Below are positions 1-10,188 of a stretch of 64,000 nt of DNA, in pieces. The notes under the pieces were generated by a model that made no database searches, was not told the DNA's origin, and saw only the letters and a list, made by a program, of their open reading frames with translations. The translations under genes and the position numbers were made by a program. Origin of the DNA: Ancylobacter sp. TS-1 (GTDB taxonomy: Bacteria > Pseudomonadota > Alphaproteobacteria > Rhizobiales > Xanthobacteraceae); contig NZ_CP045144.1 in assembly GCF_009223885.1 (NCBI RefSeq), positions 3,832,001-3,896,000 on the forward strand, written 5' to 3'. Each line of letters opens with the position of its first letter. Position 1 is the stretch's first letter.

Positions 1-42
1 GGGGAGAGGAATGCTCGCCGCGTGGCTGTTTCAGGTGACACG

Positions 43-1473
43 ATGACCGAACCCACCCGGCAGACCTTCTCCCTGCCCACGCTCACCGCCATGGTGGTCG
101 GCTCCATGGTCGGGGCCGGCATCTTCTCGCTGCCGCAGACCTTCGGCCGCGTCACCGGCGGCCTCGGCGCGCTGATCGCCTGGGGGATCGCCGGCGGCGG
201 CATGCTGATGCTGGCCTATGTCTTCCAGACGCTCTCGCGCCGCCGGCCCGATCTCGACGCGGGCGTCTATGCCTATGCCAAGGCCGGCTTCGGCAACTAT
301 CCCGGCTTCCTCTCGGCGCTGGGCTACTGGACCGTCTGCTGCCTCGGCAACGTGTCCTACTGGGTGCTGGTCAAGTCGACCTGGGGCGCGCTGTTTCCCG
401 CCCTCGGCGACGGCAACACCGTGCTGGCGGTGGCGCTGTCCTCCGTCGGCGTCTGGGCCTTTCACTTCATGATCCTGCGCGGGGTGAAGGAGGCGGCGTT
501 CATCAACACCGTCGTCACCGTCGCCAAGATCATCCCGATCCTGCTCTTCCTCGTCTTCGTGGGGTTCGGCTTCAAGGCCGACATCTTCGCGGCGAATTTC
601 TACGGCGGGCCGGGGCTGGAGGCGGCCGGGCTGTTCACGCAGGTGCGCGGCACCATGCTGGTGACGGTGTTCGTCTTCGTCGGCATCGAGGGCGCCAGCG
701 TCTATTCGCGCTATGCCCGCAAGCGCTCGGATGTCGGCCTTGCGACCCTGCTCGGCTTCCTCGGCGTGCTGTGCCTGCTCGTGCTGGTGACGATGCTTTC
801 CTATGGCGTGCTGCTGCGGCCGGAACTGGCGGAACTGCGCAACCCGTCCATGGCCGGGGTGCTGCGGGCGGTGGTCGGGCCGTGGGGGGCGCTGTTCATC
901 AGCGCCGGGCTGATCGTCTCGGTGCTCGGCGCCTATCTCTCCTGGTCGCTGCTGGCGGCCGAGGTGCTGTACTCGGCGGCGAAGATGGAGAGCATGCCGG
1001 CCTTCCTCGCCACCGAGAACCGCAACGGCGTGCCGGCGGCCGCACTGTGGATGACCAACATCCTCGTCCAGTGCTTCCTGATCCTGACGCTGTTCGCCGA
1101 GCAGGCCTTCCTGCTGGCGCTCAAGCTCACCTCGTCGATGATCCTGCTGCCGTACCTGCTGACGGCGGCCTATGCGCTCACGCTCGCCTGGCGCGGCGAG
1201 ACCTATGAGGGGCAGGCGCGCGAGCGGCGTGTGGATCTGGTGCGCGCCGGCATCGCCACCTTCTACGCGACCTGGCTCGTCTTCGCCGGCGGCGTGTACT
1301 TCCTGTTGCTGTCGCTGGTGATCTACGCGCCGGGAACGATCCTGTTCGCGATCGCCCAGAAGGAGCGCGGGCACCGGGTGTTCACGGGGCCGGAGCGGGT
1401 GCTGTTCGCGATGGCGGCGGCCGGCGCGGTGCTCGCCGTCTACGGGCTGGCCACCGGACGCATCGCGGTCTGA
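43..1473 (+). CDS. APC-family basic amino acid antiporter (arginine:ornithine-type permease)
   Basis: Integral inner-membrane permease of the amino acid-polyamine-organocation superfamily, closest in appearance to basic amino acid/polyamine antiporters of the ArcD type. The N-terminus carries the GSMVGAGIFSLP stretch, which forms the substrate-binding unwound helix in this family. About 12 hydrophobic segments follow, and the 476-aa length is normal. I chose ATG 43 because the family core starts just after it and AGGTGA lies 4 nt upstream; an in-frame GTG at 22 would add 7 residues. No arginine deiminase or decarboxylase gene is visible nearby, so the substrate (arginine/ornithine, lysine or a polyamine) is inferred from family only. 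It converges with oxyR, leaving about 10 nt between the stops. Confidence 0.85.
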   Translation: MTEPTRQTFSLPTLTAMVVGSMVGAGIFSLPQTFGRVTGGLGALIAWGIAGGGMLMLAYVFQTLSRRRPDLDAGVYAYAKAGFGNYPGFLSALGYWTVCCLGNVSYWVLVKSTWGALFPALGDGNTVLAVALSSVGVWAFHFMILRGVKEAAFINTVVTVAKIIPILLFLVFVGFGFKADIFAANFYGGPGLEAAGLFTQVRGTMLVTVFVFVGIEGASVYSRYARKRSDVGLATLLGFLGVLCLLVLVTMLSYGVLLRPELAELRNPSMAGVLRAVVGPWGALFISAGLIVSVLGAYLSWSLLAAEVLYSAAKMESMPAFLATENRNGVPAAALWMTNILVQCFLILTLFAEQAFLLALKLTSSMILLPYLLTAAYALTLAWRGETYEGQARERRVDLVRAGIATFYATWLVFAGGVYFLLLSLVIYAPGTILFAIAQKERGHRVFTGPERVLFAMAAAGAVLAVYGLATGRIAV

Positions 1474-1483
1474 CGCGGGGACA

Positions 1484-2386
1484 TTACCGGGTCGCCAGCG
1501 CGCTCTCGCGGACGGCGCCGGAGATCGCGGCGAACTGCCGGGCGAGCGGGTTGGTCTTGCGCCAGACCATGCCGATGGTGCGCGAGGGCTGGGGATCGCG
1601 GAAGCGCACCACCGAAACCGAGGCGGAACGGGTCTCGACCGCCACCGCCATTTCGGGAATCAGCGTCACCCCCATGCCGGCGTCGACCATCTGCACCAGC
1701 GTCGACAGCGAGCTGGCGTCCAGCAGGTCGCGCGGGGGCAGGGCAGGGGGGCTCTTGTTGCAGAAGGAAAGCGCCTGTTCGCGGAAGCAGTGGCCTTCCT
1801 CCAGCAGCAGGAGGCGCATCTCCCGCAGGGCGTCCGGGTTGGGCGGGGGCTTGCCCTCGTCCTCGCGCGGGCGCACCAGCAGGAAATTCTCGGTGAACAG
1901 CGGCGTCTCGGTCAGCGAGGGCTCGTGCACCGGCAGGGCGACGATGGCCATGTCGAGCCGCCCCTCGCCAAGCTCCTGCACCAGCCGGGGCGTCAGCGTC
2001 TCGCGCACATGGATGTCGAGCCCGTTGTGCAGGCGCTTGAGGCTGGCGATGACGTTCGGCAGCAGATAGGGCGCCACGGTCGGGATCACGCCGATCCGCA
2101 ACCGGCCGACCATGCCGTCGCGCGAGGCGCGCGCATAATCCTCAAGGCCGTCGACCGCGCGTAATATGTCCGCCGCGCGCAGCATGACCTCCTCGCCGAA
2201 GCTGGTCAGCCGCACCTGCCGGCGGTCGCGCTCGAACAGCTCGGCGCCCAGTTCCTGCTCCAGCGCCTTGATCTGCATCGACAGCGCCGGCTGCGAAATC
2301 GCGCAGTCCTCGGCGGCGCGGCCGAAATGGCCGTGGCGCGCCAGAGCCTCGAAATAGCGAAGCTGCTTGAGTGTCAGGTTTGTCAT
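1484..2386 (-). CDS. oxyR: OxyR, LysR-family peroxide-sensing regulator
   Basis: LysR-type regulator with an N-terminal winged helix (about residues 5-63) and a substrate-like regulatory domain. The diagnostic feature is LEEGHCFREQALSFC, which places Cys200 and Cys209 where E. coli OxyR has its redox pair Cys199/Cys208. This residue pair, together with the divergent katG, makes the OxyR assignment strong. At 300 aa it has normal length. In the family, peroxide oxidises the cysteines to a disulfide and the protein then activates catalase/peroxidase promoters. An ATAA-N7-TTAT inverted repeat overlaps its own start codon, which suggests autoregulation. Confidence 0.93.
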   Translation of the reverse strand: MTNLTLKQLRYFEALARHGHFGRAAEDCAISQPALSMQIKALEQELGAELFERDRRQVRLTSFGEEVMLRAADILRAVDGLEDYARASRDGMVGRLRIGVIPTVAPYLLPNVIASLKRLHNGLDIHVRETLTPRLVQELGEGRLDMAIVALPVHEPSLTETPLFTENFLLVRPREDEGKPPPNPDALREMRLLLLEEGHCFREQALSFCNKSPPALPPRDLLDASSLSTLVQMVDAGMGVTLIPEMAVAVETRSASVSVVRFRDPQPSRTIGMVWRKTNPLARQFAAISGAVRESALATR

Positions 2387-2431
2387 AATCTCAACTTATC
2401 GTGGCGATCAGAAAATCGGAATTAATATAAT
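2385..2431 (+). promoter_or_regulatory. Putative OxyR operator and katG -10 element
   Basis: ATAATCTCAACTTAT (2385-2399) is an inverted repeat ATAA-N7-TTAT with the T-N11-A spacing typical of LysR-type sites. A weaker pair (ATCA at 2407) follows at the next 7-nt phase, as in tandem OxyR sites. A perfect TATAAT lies at 2426-2431 with no good -35 at 17 nt; the operator occupies that position, as expected of an activator-dependent promoter. The predicted katG 5' UTR is about 120 nt. The assignment is inference from spacing and context. Confidence 0.55.
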
Positions 2432-2552
2432 GAAAGAGCTTTGCTAAGACGGTGCCGACCCAGGCTGGGAGCCCGCGCGCCTTCCGGCCGCGCGCAGGCG
2501 GGTGCACACGAACCGGCAAGCCGAAGACAGGGCGCGTTCCGCGCAGCGATGA

Positions 2553-4745
<2,193 letters not shown>

Positions 4746-4759
4746 TCGCGACACCGACG

Positions 4760-4791
4760 GGTCCGGCGGCCGCCTGCGTGGCTGCCGGACC
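4760..4791 (+). terminator. Hairpin after katG
   Basis: Arms GGTCCGGCGGCC and GGCTGCCGGACC pair over 12 nt with one mismatch around an 8-nt loop, starting 15 nt after the katG stop. There is no T-tract, so this is a terminator-like or mRNA-protecting stem rather than a clear intrinsic terminator. Confidence 0.5.
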
Positions 4792-4894
4792 TGCGCGCTC
4801 TCCCCCTCGCCCTGCGTCGCATCGGGGGCTGGATTCGAGGGCGCTCCCCGGCCTATACGGTGCTTCGCGCAGCCGGGCCGGAGTGGGGAGCGTC

Positions 4895-5107
4895 ATGGAC
4901 GGGGATGAGCTGAGAAAGATCCTGTGCCGGCTTGAGACCGGAATGGTCCTCACCGTGCCGGACGAATGGATCGACCGCACCATCGCCGGATCCAATGTCA
5001 CCCGCGCCCGCCTCGTCGGCGAGATCGCGCGGCAGTTCTTCTGCATCCACCGGCAGGATTTCGGCGCGCAGCGCTTCGAGAAACAGGAAGTGCCGTTCAC
5101 CGGCTGA
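4895..5107 (+). CDS. Small hypothetical protein (70 aa)
   Basis: A 70-aa frame begins at ATG 4895 with a strong GGGGAG ribosome site (4885-4890) four nt upstream. The protein starts MDGDELRKILCRLETGM and is a mixed-charge soluble peptide with no membrane segment; the middle (VPDEWIDRTIAG, then TRARLVGEIARQFFC) looks like short helices. I do not recognise a family. Support comes from the ribosome site, and from normal composition for a real soluble protein, unlike the arginine- and proline-rich shadow frames here. It lies between the katG hairpin and the glycan group and may have its own promoter. Confidence 0.6.
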   Translation: MDGDELRKILCRLETGMVLTVPDEWIDRTIAGSNVTRARLVGEIARQFFCIHRQDFGAQRFEKQEVPFTG

Positions 5108-5249
5108 GGGCGTGGCGCCTCCCCCGGCGTGCCATGGCACCCGGCCGGCGGATGCGGGGGTGGTTGAATGAGGCGTGCTCGGGCATGATGGGATGGCTGT
5201 CCGTCCAGGGGACGCCGTGCGCGCCAAGGTTCCGCATGGCGGAAATCCG

Positions 5250-6179
5250 ATGACCGCGCCACGCTGGCTTGCCCGCCTTGATCCCGAACGGGAACGCGCC
5301 CGGCGCGCGGCGGAGGATCGCGCGCTCGTCGCCGCCTCCGGTCTGTTCGATCCCGCCTTCTATCTGTCGCGGCATCCCGAGGCGGCGGACGATCCGCTGG
5401 GACATTTCCTTGAGGTCGGCGGGCCGCAGGGCGCCGCCCCGAGCGCGCATTTCGACGCCGACTGGTATCTCGCGACCAATCCGGACCCTCACCCGAGCCG
5501 CCGCAATCCGCTCGTGCACTATCTGCGCCGGGGCAAGTGGCTCGGCCTCCAGCCGCAGCGCGGTTTCGCGCCGGATGCCGTGCGCGCCCTTGCCCGTGAT
5601 CAGGCGATGGTGGTGGGAGAGGAGGAAACGGGCACGGCGCAGGCCCTCGCCGGCCTGAGCGGACGGGCCGACACGCTGCCGAGCCATTCGAGCACCCGTG
5701 GCGGGGCGTTCGTCACGGCGTGGTGCACATTCGTCGGCCAGCTTGCCGTGCCGCCCGACCGGCTGATTGTCGGGGAGCGCCTGCCCGCCAGCCTGCCGGC
5801 CTGCGCGCGGCTGGCCGGCCTGGAGGCGGGCGACGCCACATCGCCGGGCCTGCTGGTGCTCGATCTGGTCTCCGGCGGTCGGCGCAACCGGGCCAGTGCT
5901 CTCGCGCGGTCGCCCCAGGCGTCGCCGATCGTGCTGGAACGGCTGGCACTTTCCGAACGTTTCGAATTCGCCGAGCTGGCCGTGCGGGCGCTGGAAATCC
6001 GGCAGGTGATCCTGATCGACTCGCCGGCGACCCACACGCTGTGGCAGCACTATCTCCAAACCCCGCCCCCCATCATGGCCGGGGTGACGATCGTGCGGCC
6101 CGGCGCCTGGGTACGGATGCGCCGCGACGGCATCGAGGCGTGGGAGATCGTGAGGCGGTGGCTGGGCCTGACCGTCTAA
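5250..6179 (+). CDS. Hypothetical protein with two glycosyltransferase-associated FDxxxYL repeats
   Basis: 309-aa protein of unknown catalytic function. Its N-terminal part has two copies of a repeat often found beside or inside glycosyltransferases and rhamnan-synthesis-type proteins. The first (about residues 31-58) includes FDPAFYLSRHPEA and PLGHFLEVG; the second (67-95) includes FDADWYLATNPDP and PLVHYLRRG. The remaining 200 residues have no motif I recognise and no membrane segment. I chose ATG 5250 (weak GGCGGAAA upstream) because the repeats follow it closely; in-frame starts at 5175 and 5193 would add unrelated sequence. It is followed after about 40 nt by a GT2 gene and then a carbamoyltransferase, which suggests a role in surface glycan assembly. 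Confidence 0.75.
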   Translation: MTAPRWLARLDPERERARRAAEDRALVAASGLFDPAFYLSRHPEAADDPLGHFLEVGGPQGAAPSAHFDADWYLATNPDPHPSRRNPLVHYLRRGKWLGLQPQRGFAPDAVRALARDQAMVVGEEETGTAQALAGLSGRADTLPSHSSTRGGAFVTAWCTFVGQLAVPPDRLIVGERLPASLPACARLAGLEAGDATSPGLLVLDLVSGGRRNRASALARSPQASPIVLERLALSERFEFAELAVRALEIRQVILIDSPATHTLWQHYLQTPPPIMAGVTIVRPGAWVRMRRDGIEAWEIVRRWLGLTV

Positions 6180-6220
6180 AATCCCGCCGCGCCTGCGCCT
6201 TCCCTGCATGCCCGCGCGGC

Positions 6221-6982
6221 ATGCGTGTTTCTGCCAAGGACCGTTCTGCGTTGGATATCACCGCCGTCATCAACACCCATCGCGAGGGCGCGATCCTCCG
6301 GCCCACGCTGGCCAGCGCCCGGGCGGCGGCGGTGTATGCCGCCTCGCGCGGGGTGGAGGTCGAAATCGTGGTGGTGCTGGACAGCGCCGACGACGCCACG
6401 CGGCAGGTCGTCGCCGAGGCTGCGCGGGAGGGCCCGCTGCGGCGGCTCGATCTCGACGTCGACGATCTCGGGGAGGCGCGCAACTGCGCGGCGGCGGCGG
6501 CGCGCGGACGGTGGATTTCCTTCCTCGACGGCGACGACCTGTGGGGCCGGGACTGGCTGTACGAGGCCTTCCGCAGGGGCTCCCGGGAGCCCCGGCTCAG
6601 CGTCTGGCACCCGGAACTGTCCGTCTATTTCGGCGGCGTCGAGAAGGTCTTCATCCATCGCGACATGGACGATCCCGACTACGACGTGGCGGCGCTGGCG
6701 GCGCAGAACCAGTGGACCGCGCTCGGCTTCGCCCCGGCCGATCTGGTCCGGGAGGTTCGCTTCTCGAGCACGGACTTCCGCTCCGGGCGCGGCTATGAGG
6801 ACTGGGCGTGGAACATGGCGGCCGTTGCCCATGGCGCGGTCCACAAGGTGGTGCCGGGCACCGCCCACCTCATCCGCGTGCGGCCGGATTCGCTCGGCAC
6901 CCGCACCATCCGCAGCGGCAGCCGCCCTGTCGTGCCGCAGGGATTCTTCCGCAGTCTGATCGGACGTGCCGCGCGGCGGTGA
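6221..6982 (+). CDS. Family 2 glycosyltransferase
   Basis: GT-A fold, GT2-type glycosyltransferase of about 253 aa. The N-terminal nucleotide-sugar half begins ITAVINTHREG and continues to the metal-binding LDGDD (residues 102-106). Downstream, GYEDWAW resembles the ED motif that supplies the catalytic base. There is no transmembrane segment, so it is probably a cytoplasmic or peripheral enzyme. The start is uncertain: ATG 6221 lacks a clear ribosome site, while TTG 6251 has AAGGA 10 nt upstream and begins just before the conserved core. Donor and acceptor cannot be read from the sequence. It belongs with the repeat protein before it and the carbamoyltransferase after it. Confidence 0.82.
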   Translation: MRVSAKDRSALDITAVINTHREGAILRPTLASARAAAVYAASRGVEVEIVVVLDSADDATRQVVAEAAREGPLRRLDLDVDDLGEARNCAAAAARGRWISFLDGDDLWGRDWLYEAFRRGSREPRLSVWHPELSVYFGGVEKVFIHRDMDDPDYDVAALAAQNQWTALGFAPADLVREVRFSSTDFRSGRGYEDWAWNMAAVAHGAVHKVVPGTAHLIRVRPDSLGTRTIRSGSRPVVPQGFFRSLIGRAARR

Positions 6983-7175
6983 GCCGGCGGCACGAGGTCA
7001 TACATTGTTGGCGAATTGCCGGTAATGTCGGATGAAAGCAGGTGGCGGGCGACGCGGGCGTCGTCGTGCGGCCCGTCGGCGATTCCATGTGCCGTGCACG
7101 TGGTTCGTCCCGCAGCTGGACAGCCATTGATCCCGGCCGGCCCCTTCATGTCGGCGCCAACGATATAGTGGCCCT

Positions 7176-8888
7176 ATGACAATTCTCGGCGTTTCCGACT
7201 CCCACAATGCTGCCGCCGCCCTGCTCACCCCGGAGGGGGCGCTGGAGGCGCTGCAGGAGGAGCGGCCCCGCCGCATCAAGAACTACCACGGCATCCCCAC
7301 GCACTCGATCGACTGGCTGCTCGGCCGGCACGGGCTGAAGCCCGATCAGGTCGAGGTCGTCGCGCTGGCGGGGCACCTGCCCATTCCGCCGATGGACCGC
7401 GAGGAGTGCATCGCCTTCTTCCGGCGCTGCGGCCAGCTTCCCGGCCGGGTGCGCGCTCTGCTGCGGCACACGCCGCTGCGCCTTCTCGTCCATGCCGACA
7501 AGAAGCGGCGCCGGCGCGAGGCCTTTATCGGTCTCGGCTTCCGGCCGGAGGCGATCCGCACCTTCGAGCATCACGAATGCCACGCCGCCACCGCCTATTA
7601 CGGGCAGGGCGAGCGCGACGCACCGATGCTGCTGATCACGGTGGACGGCTCGGGCGACGAACTGTGCTCGACCGTCAGCCTCGGGCGCGGCAACCGCATC
7701 GAGCGCCTGTTCAGCACCGACTGGAGCCATTCCTTCGGCACCATGTACGGCGTCGTCACCTACATGATGGGGATGGTGCCGAACGAGCACGAATACAAGC
7801 TGATGGGCATGGCGCCCTACGCCTCGCCCAGCGCCTCGCGCCGCATCGCCGACCGCCTGCACGGCCTGTTCGCATGGGCGCCGGACGGCGCGCCGACCTG
7901 GCACCGCACCTCGGGCGTGCCGCACACGCTGCACATGCAGCCGACGCTGGAGGCCCTGTTCTTCGAGCAGCGCTTCGACGCCATCATGGGCGGGCTCCAG
8001 CTCTTCACCGAGGAAATGCTGTGCGAGCTGGTGCGCCGCGCCGTGAAGGCGACCGGCGTGCGCCGGATCGCGCTTTCCGGCGGCGTCTTCATGAACGTCA
8101 AGGCCAACAAGCGGATCATGGAGCTCGACGAGGTCGACGAGCTTTTCGTCTTCCCCTCCTGCGGCGACGAGACCAACGCGCTCGGCGCGGCCTATCTCGC
8201 GCAGGCCGAACTGCGCGGCGGCGGGGCGGTCAAGCCGATCTCCTCCTTCTATCTCGGCCCCGACTGGAGCGCCGAGGCGATCGAGGCGGACCTCGCGCCC
8301 CATCTGGCGGCGCATGAGATCGCCATCGAGCGGCCGGCCTCGATCAACGACGCGGTGGCCGCGCTGCTGGTCGAGGGACGGGTGATCGGGCGCTTCGCGG
8401 GACCGGAGGAGTTTGGCGCCCGCTCACTCGGCAACCGCGCCATCATCGCCGATCCCCGCAATCCTGAGGTCATCCGCGTCATCAACGAGATGGTGAAGAG
8501 CCGTGACTTCTGGATGCCCTTCGCCTCCTCGGTGCTGGCCGAGCGCGCCGACGACTATCTGGTCAACCCCAAGCATGTCGCCGCGCCCTACATGATCCTG
8601 TCCTTCGACACCACGGAGGCGGGGTGGAACGACCTGAAGGCGGGCAGCCATCCCTATGACCGCACCTGCCGGCCGCAGGTGGTGACGCGCGAGGCCAATC
8701 CCGACTACTGGGACCTGCTCATGACATTCCAGCGGCTGTCGGGCGTCGGCGGGGTGCTCAACACCTCGCTCAACCTGCACGGCCTGCCGCTGGTCCATCG
8801 CCCGCAGGACGCGGTGCACGTGCTGCTGAATTCCGGCCTCGACACGCTCGCCATTGGCCCCTTCCTGGTGACGAAGAAGGCGCCCTGA
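7176..8888 (+). CDS. O-carbamoyltransferase (NodU/CmcH/TobZ family)
   Basis: 570-aa carbamoyltransferase that in this family moves a carbamoyl group from carbamoyl phosphate to a hydroxyl on a sugar or natural product, using ATP and a metal. The N-terminal Kae1-like domain starts ILGVSDSHNAAAALL and contains EHHECHAATAYY, TVDGSGDE, HEYKLMGMAPY and LSGGVFMNVKANKR. The C-terminal YrdC-like domain contains FAGPEEFGARSLGNRAI, DFWMPFASS and GGVLNTSLNLHG. All signature blocks are intact and the length is normal. No nod genes are nearby; next to a GT2 gene the likely target is a surface polysaccharide or glycolipid sugar. A 193-nt gap separates it from the GT2 gene, so it may be transcribed on its own. 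Confidence 0.9.
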   Translation: MTILGVSDSHNAAAALLTPEGALEALQEERPRRIKNYHGIPTHSIDWLLGRHGLKPDQVEVVALAGHLPIPPMDREECIAFFRRCGQLPGRVRALLRHTPLRLLVHADKKRRRREAFIGLGFRPEAIRTFEHHECHAATAYYGQGERDAPMLLITVDGSGDELCSTVSLGRGNRIERLFSTDWSHSFGTMYGVVTYMMGMVPNEHEYKLMGMAPYASPSASRRIADRLHGLFAWAPDGAPTWHRTSGVPHTLHMQPTLEALFFEQRFDAIMGGLQLFTEEMLCELVRRAVKATGVRRIALSGGVFMNVKANKRIMELDEVDELFVFPSCGDETNALGAAYLAQAELRGGGAVKPISSFYLGPDWSAEAIEADLAPHLAAHEIAIERPASINDAVAALLVEGRVIGRFAGPEEFGARSLGNRAIIADPRNPEVIRVINEMVKSRDFWMPFASSVLAERADDYLVNPKHVAAPYMILSFDTTEAGWNDLKAGSHPYDRTCRPQVVTREANPDYWDLLMTFQRLSGVGGVLNTSLNLHGLPLVHRPQDAVHVLLNSGLDTLAIGPFLVTKKAP

Positions 8889-8890
8889 GA

Positions 8891-9376
8891 TCAGGCGACC
8901 TTTCCCCGGCGGGCCGAGAGGAAGCCGATGATCACCGCCACCGCCAGCACGACGAGCTGGGCGACGAGGAAGGGCGGCTCGCTCTGCGTCGGCGCGAGCG
9001 GCTGCAATGCCGGCAGCTTCTGGAACGACTGCACCACCAGCACAACCAGATTGAGATAGAGCGCGAGCGTCGCCGTCACCGCATAGACGATGGTGGCGAT
9101 GCGGCGTGTGGCGCGGGAGGGCAGGGCGGCGGCGGCGAGCGCCAGCAGGGCCATCGAGACCACGCCGAACAGGAAGGCCGGCGTGACCCCGCTGAAGGGG
9201 AACAGGAAGCCGGTGAGGCTGGTCAGCGCGGTGGTGATGAGGAAGGCGGCCTGCCAGCCCCGCAACCAGCGTCCGCCCGCGAGCGCCGCCATGGCGACGA
9301 GGCCGGTAACGATGCCGACAAGGCTGACGCCGACATGGAAGGTCAGCAGCGCTTCAATGGAAAGGCCGGGTATCAC
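8891..9376 (-). CDS. Hypothetical four-helix membrane protein
   Basis: 161-aa very hydrophobic protein with about four or five membrane segments and a short charged C-terminus (SARRGKVA). The start is taken as GTG 9376, preceded by AGGAG about 8 nt upstream; the reading frame further upstream has poor composition and is probably untranslated. No family is recognised. It converges with the carbamoyltransferase gene (stops 2 nt apart) and is divergent from the DUF2177 gene. Confidence 0.7.
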   Translation of the reverse strand: MIPGLSIEALLTFHVGVSLVGIVTGLVAMAALAGGRWLRGWQAAFLITTALTSLTGFLFPFSGVTPAFLFGVVSMALLALAAAALPSRATRRIATIVYAVTATLALYLNLVVLVVQSFQKLPALQPLAPTQSEPPFLVAQLVVLAVAVIIGFLSARRGKVA

Positions 9377-9747
9377 GATGCGGCTCCTGGGGCGAGCGGG
9401 ACGGCGGGTCCCGGAGTGAACGAGGCTGCATGAGTGAGGATGGAGGGGCGCGAGGCCCGTCGGGCGGCATGCTGTCGGCAAAGGCGCGGCGGCCGGCGCT
9501 GGACCGATTCCGCCGGGTCCGCGCGAGCCATGATCGGCACTCTCGGAAACCTTCCAGACAAGGTGCTTCACAATCCTCGCCTTTGCCAGTGCCAAGTCGC
9601 CGGCGCGCGCGATTTAGGCGCATGCGTCAGGCAGGGTCGGGAGCTGCCGCCTGCGCACGCTTTTCGCCAATGTGGCGCCCCGCGCAGATCCATGGCCCGC
9701 CCGCGTCCGTAGAGGACAGGGACAACGGCTTGAGCCAGGGTGGACCG
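9377..9747. other. Gene-free divergent region
   Basis: About 370 nt between two divergent membrane-protein genes. Open frames cross it but are arginine- and proline-rich without credible ribosome sites. It should hold the promoters of both neighbours. A TGATCG near 9531 resembles the -35 of group-11 ECF promoters, but I could not pair it with a convincing -10. Confidence 0.4.
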
Positions 9748-10158
9748 ATGGCGTTCCTCATCAGCTACGTTTCGACCGGCATCGTCTTCCTCGCGATCGA
9801 TGCCGTCTGGCTCAGCCTCATGGCGAGCCGGCTCTACCGGCCGCTGATCGGCGGCCTGATGGCCGACGGGCTCAATCTCGCGCCGGCCATCCTGTTCTAT
9901 CTGCTCTATGTGGCGGGCATCGTCGTCTTCGCCGTGCAGCCCGCGCTCGGCTCCGGGCGCTGGACCACGGCGCTCATGCTGGGGGGCTTCCTCGGCCTCG
10001 TCGCCTACGGCACCTACGACCTCACCAACCATGCGACGCTGCGCGACTGGCCGGCGCTGATCACCATCGCCGACCTCGCCTGGGGAACGGTGCTCACCGC
10101 CGCTTCCGCCACCGCCGGCATGCTCATCACCCGGCTGTTCGTCGGCACGTCCGGCTGA
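9748..10158 (+). CDS. DUF2177 family membrane protein
   Basis: 136-aa inner-membrane protein with four predicted helices, matching the DUF2177 pattern: AIDAVWLSLMASRLYRP near the N-terminus, then GLVAYGTYDLTNHATLRDW, then IADLAWGTVLTAASA. Biochemical function is unknown for the family; it often sits near lipid-modifying and stress-response genes, as here. ATG 9748 follows GGTGGA by a few nt. It ends 30 nt before the convergent methyltransferase gene of the sigma-factor operon. Confidence 0.85.
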   Translation: MAFLISYVSTGIVFLAIDAVWLSLMASRLYRPLIGGLMADGLNLAPAILFYLLYVAGIVVFAVQPALGSGRWTTALMLGGFLGLVAYGTYDLTNHATLRDWPALITIADLAWGTVLTAASATAGMLITRLFVGTSG

Positions 10159-10188
10159 TCGCGACGGCCCGCGCGCAAAACCCTCACC

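Noticed and set aside
2..46. Short open stretch that could be the tail of an upstream gene ending ATGA over the first transporter start
   Set aside because: Only 14 codons are visible and nothing identifies it; a real upstream gene cannot be told from chance.
31..1374. 447-codon antisense frame across the APC transporter
   Set aside because: Gln/His/Arg-rich low-complexity translation, typical of the complementary frame of a hydrophobic GC-rich gene.
7176..8888. Nodulation gene nodU
   Set aside because: The family matches, but no nodABC, nod box or other symbiosis gene lies nearby.
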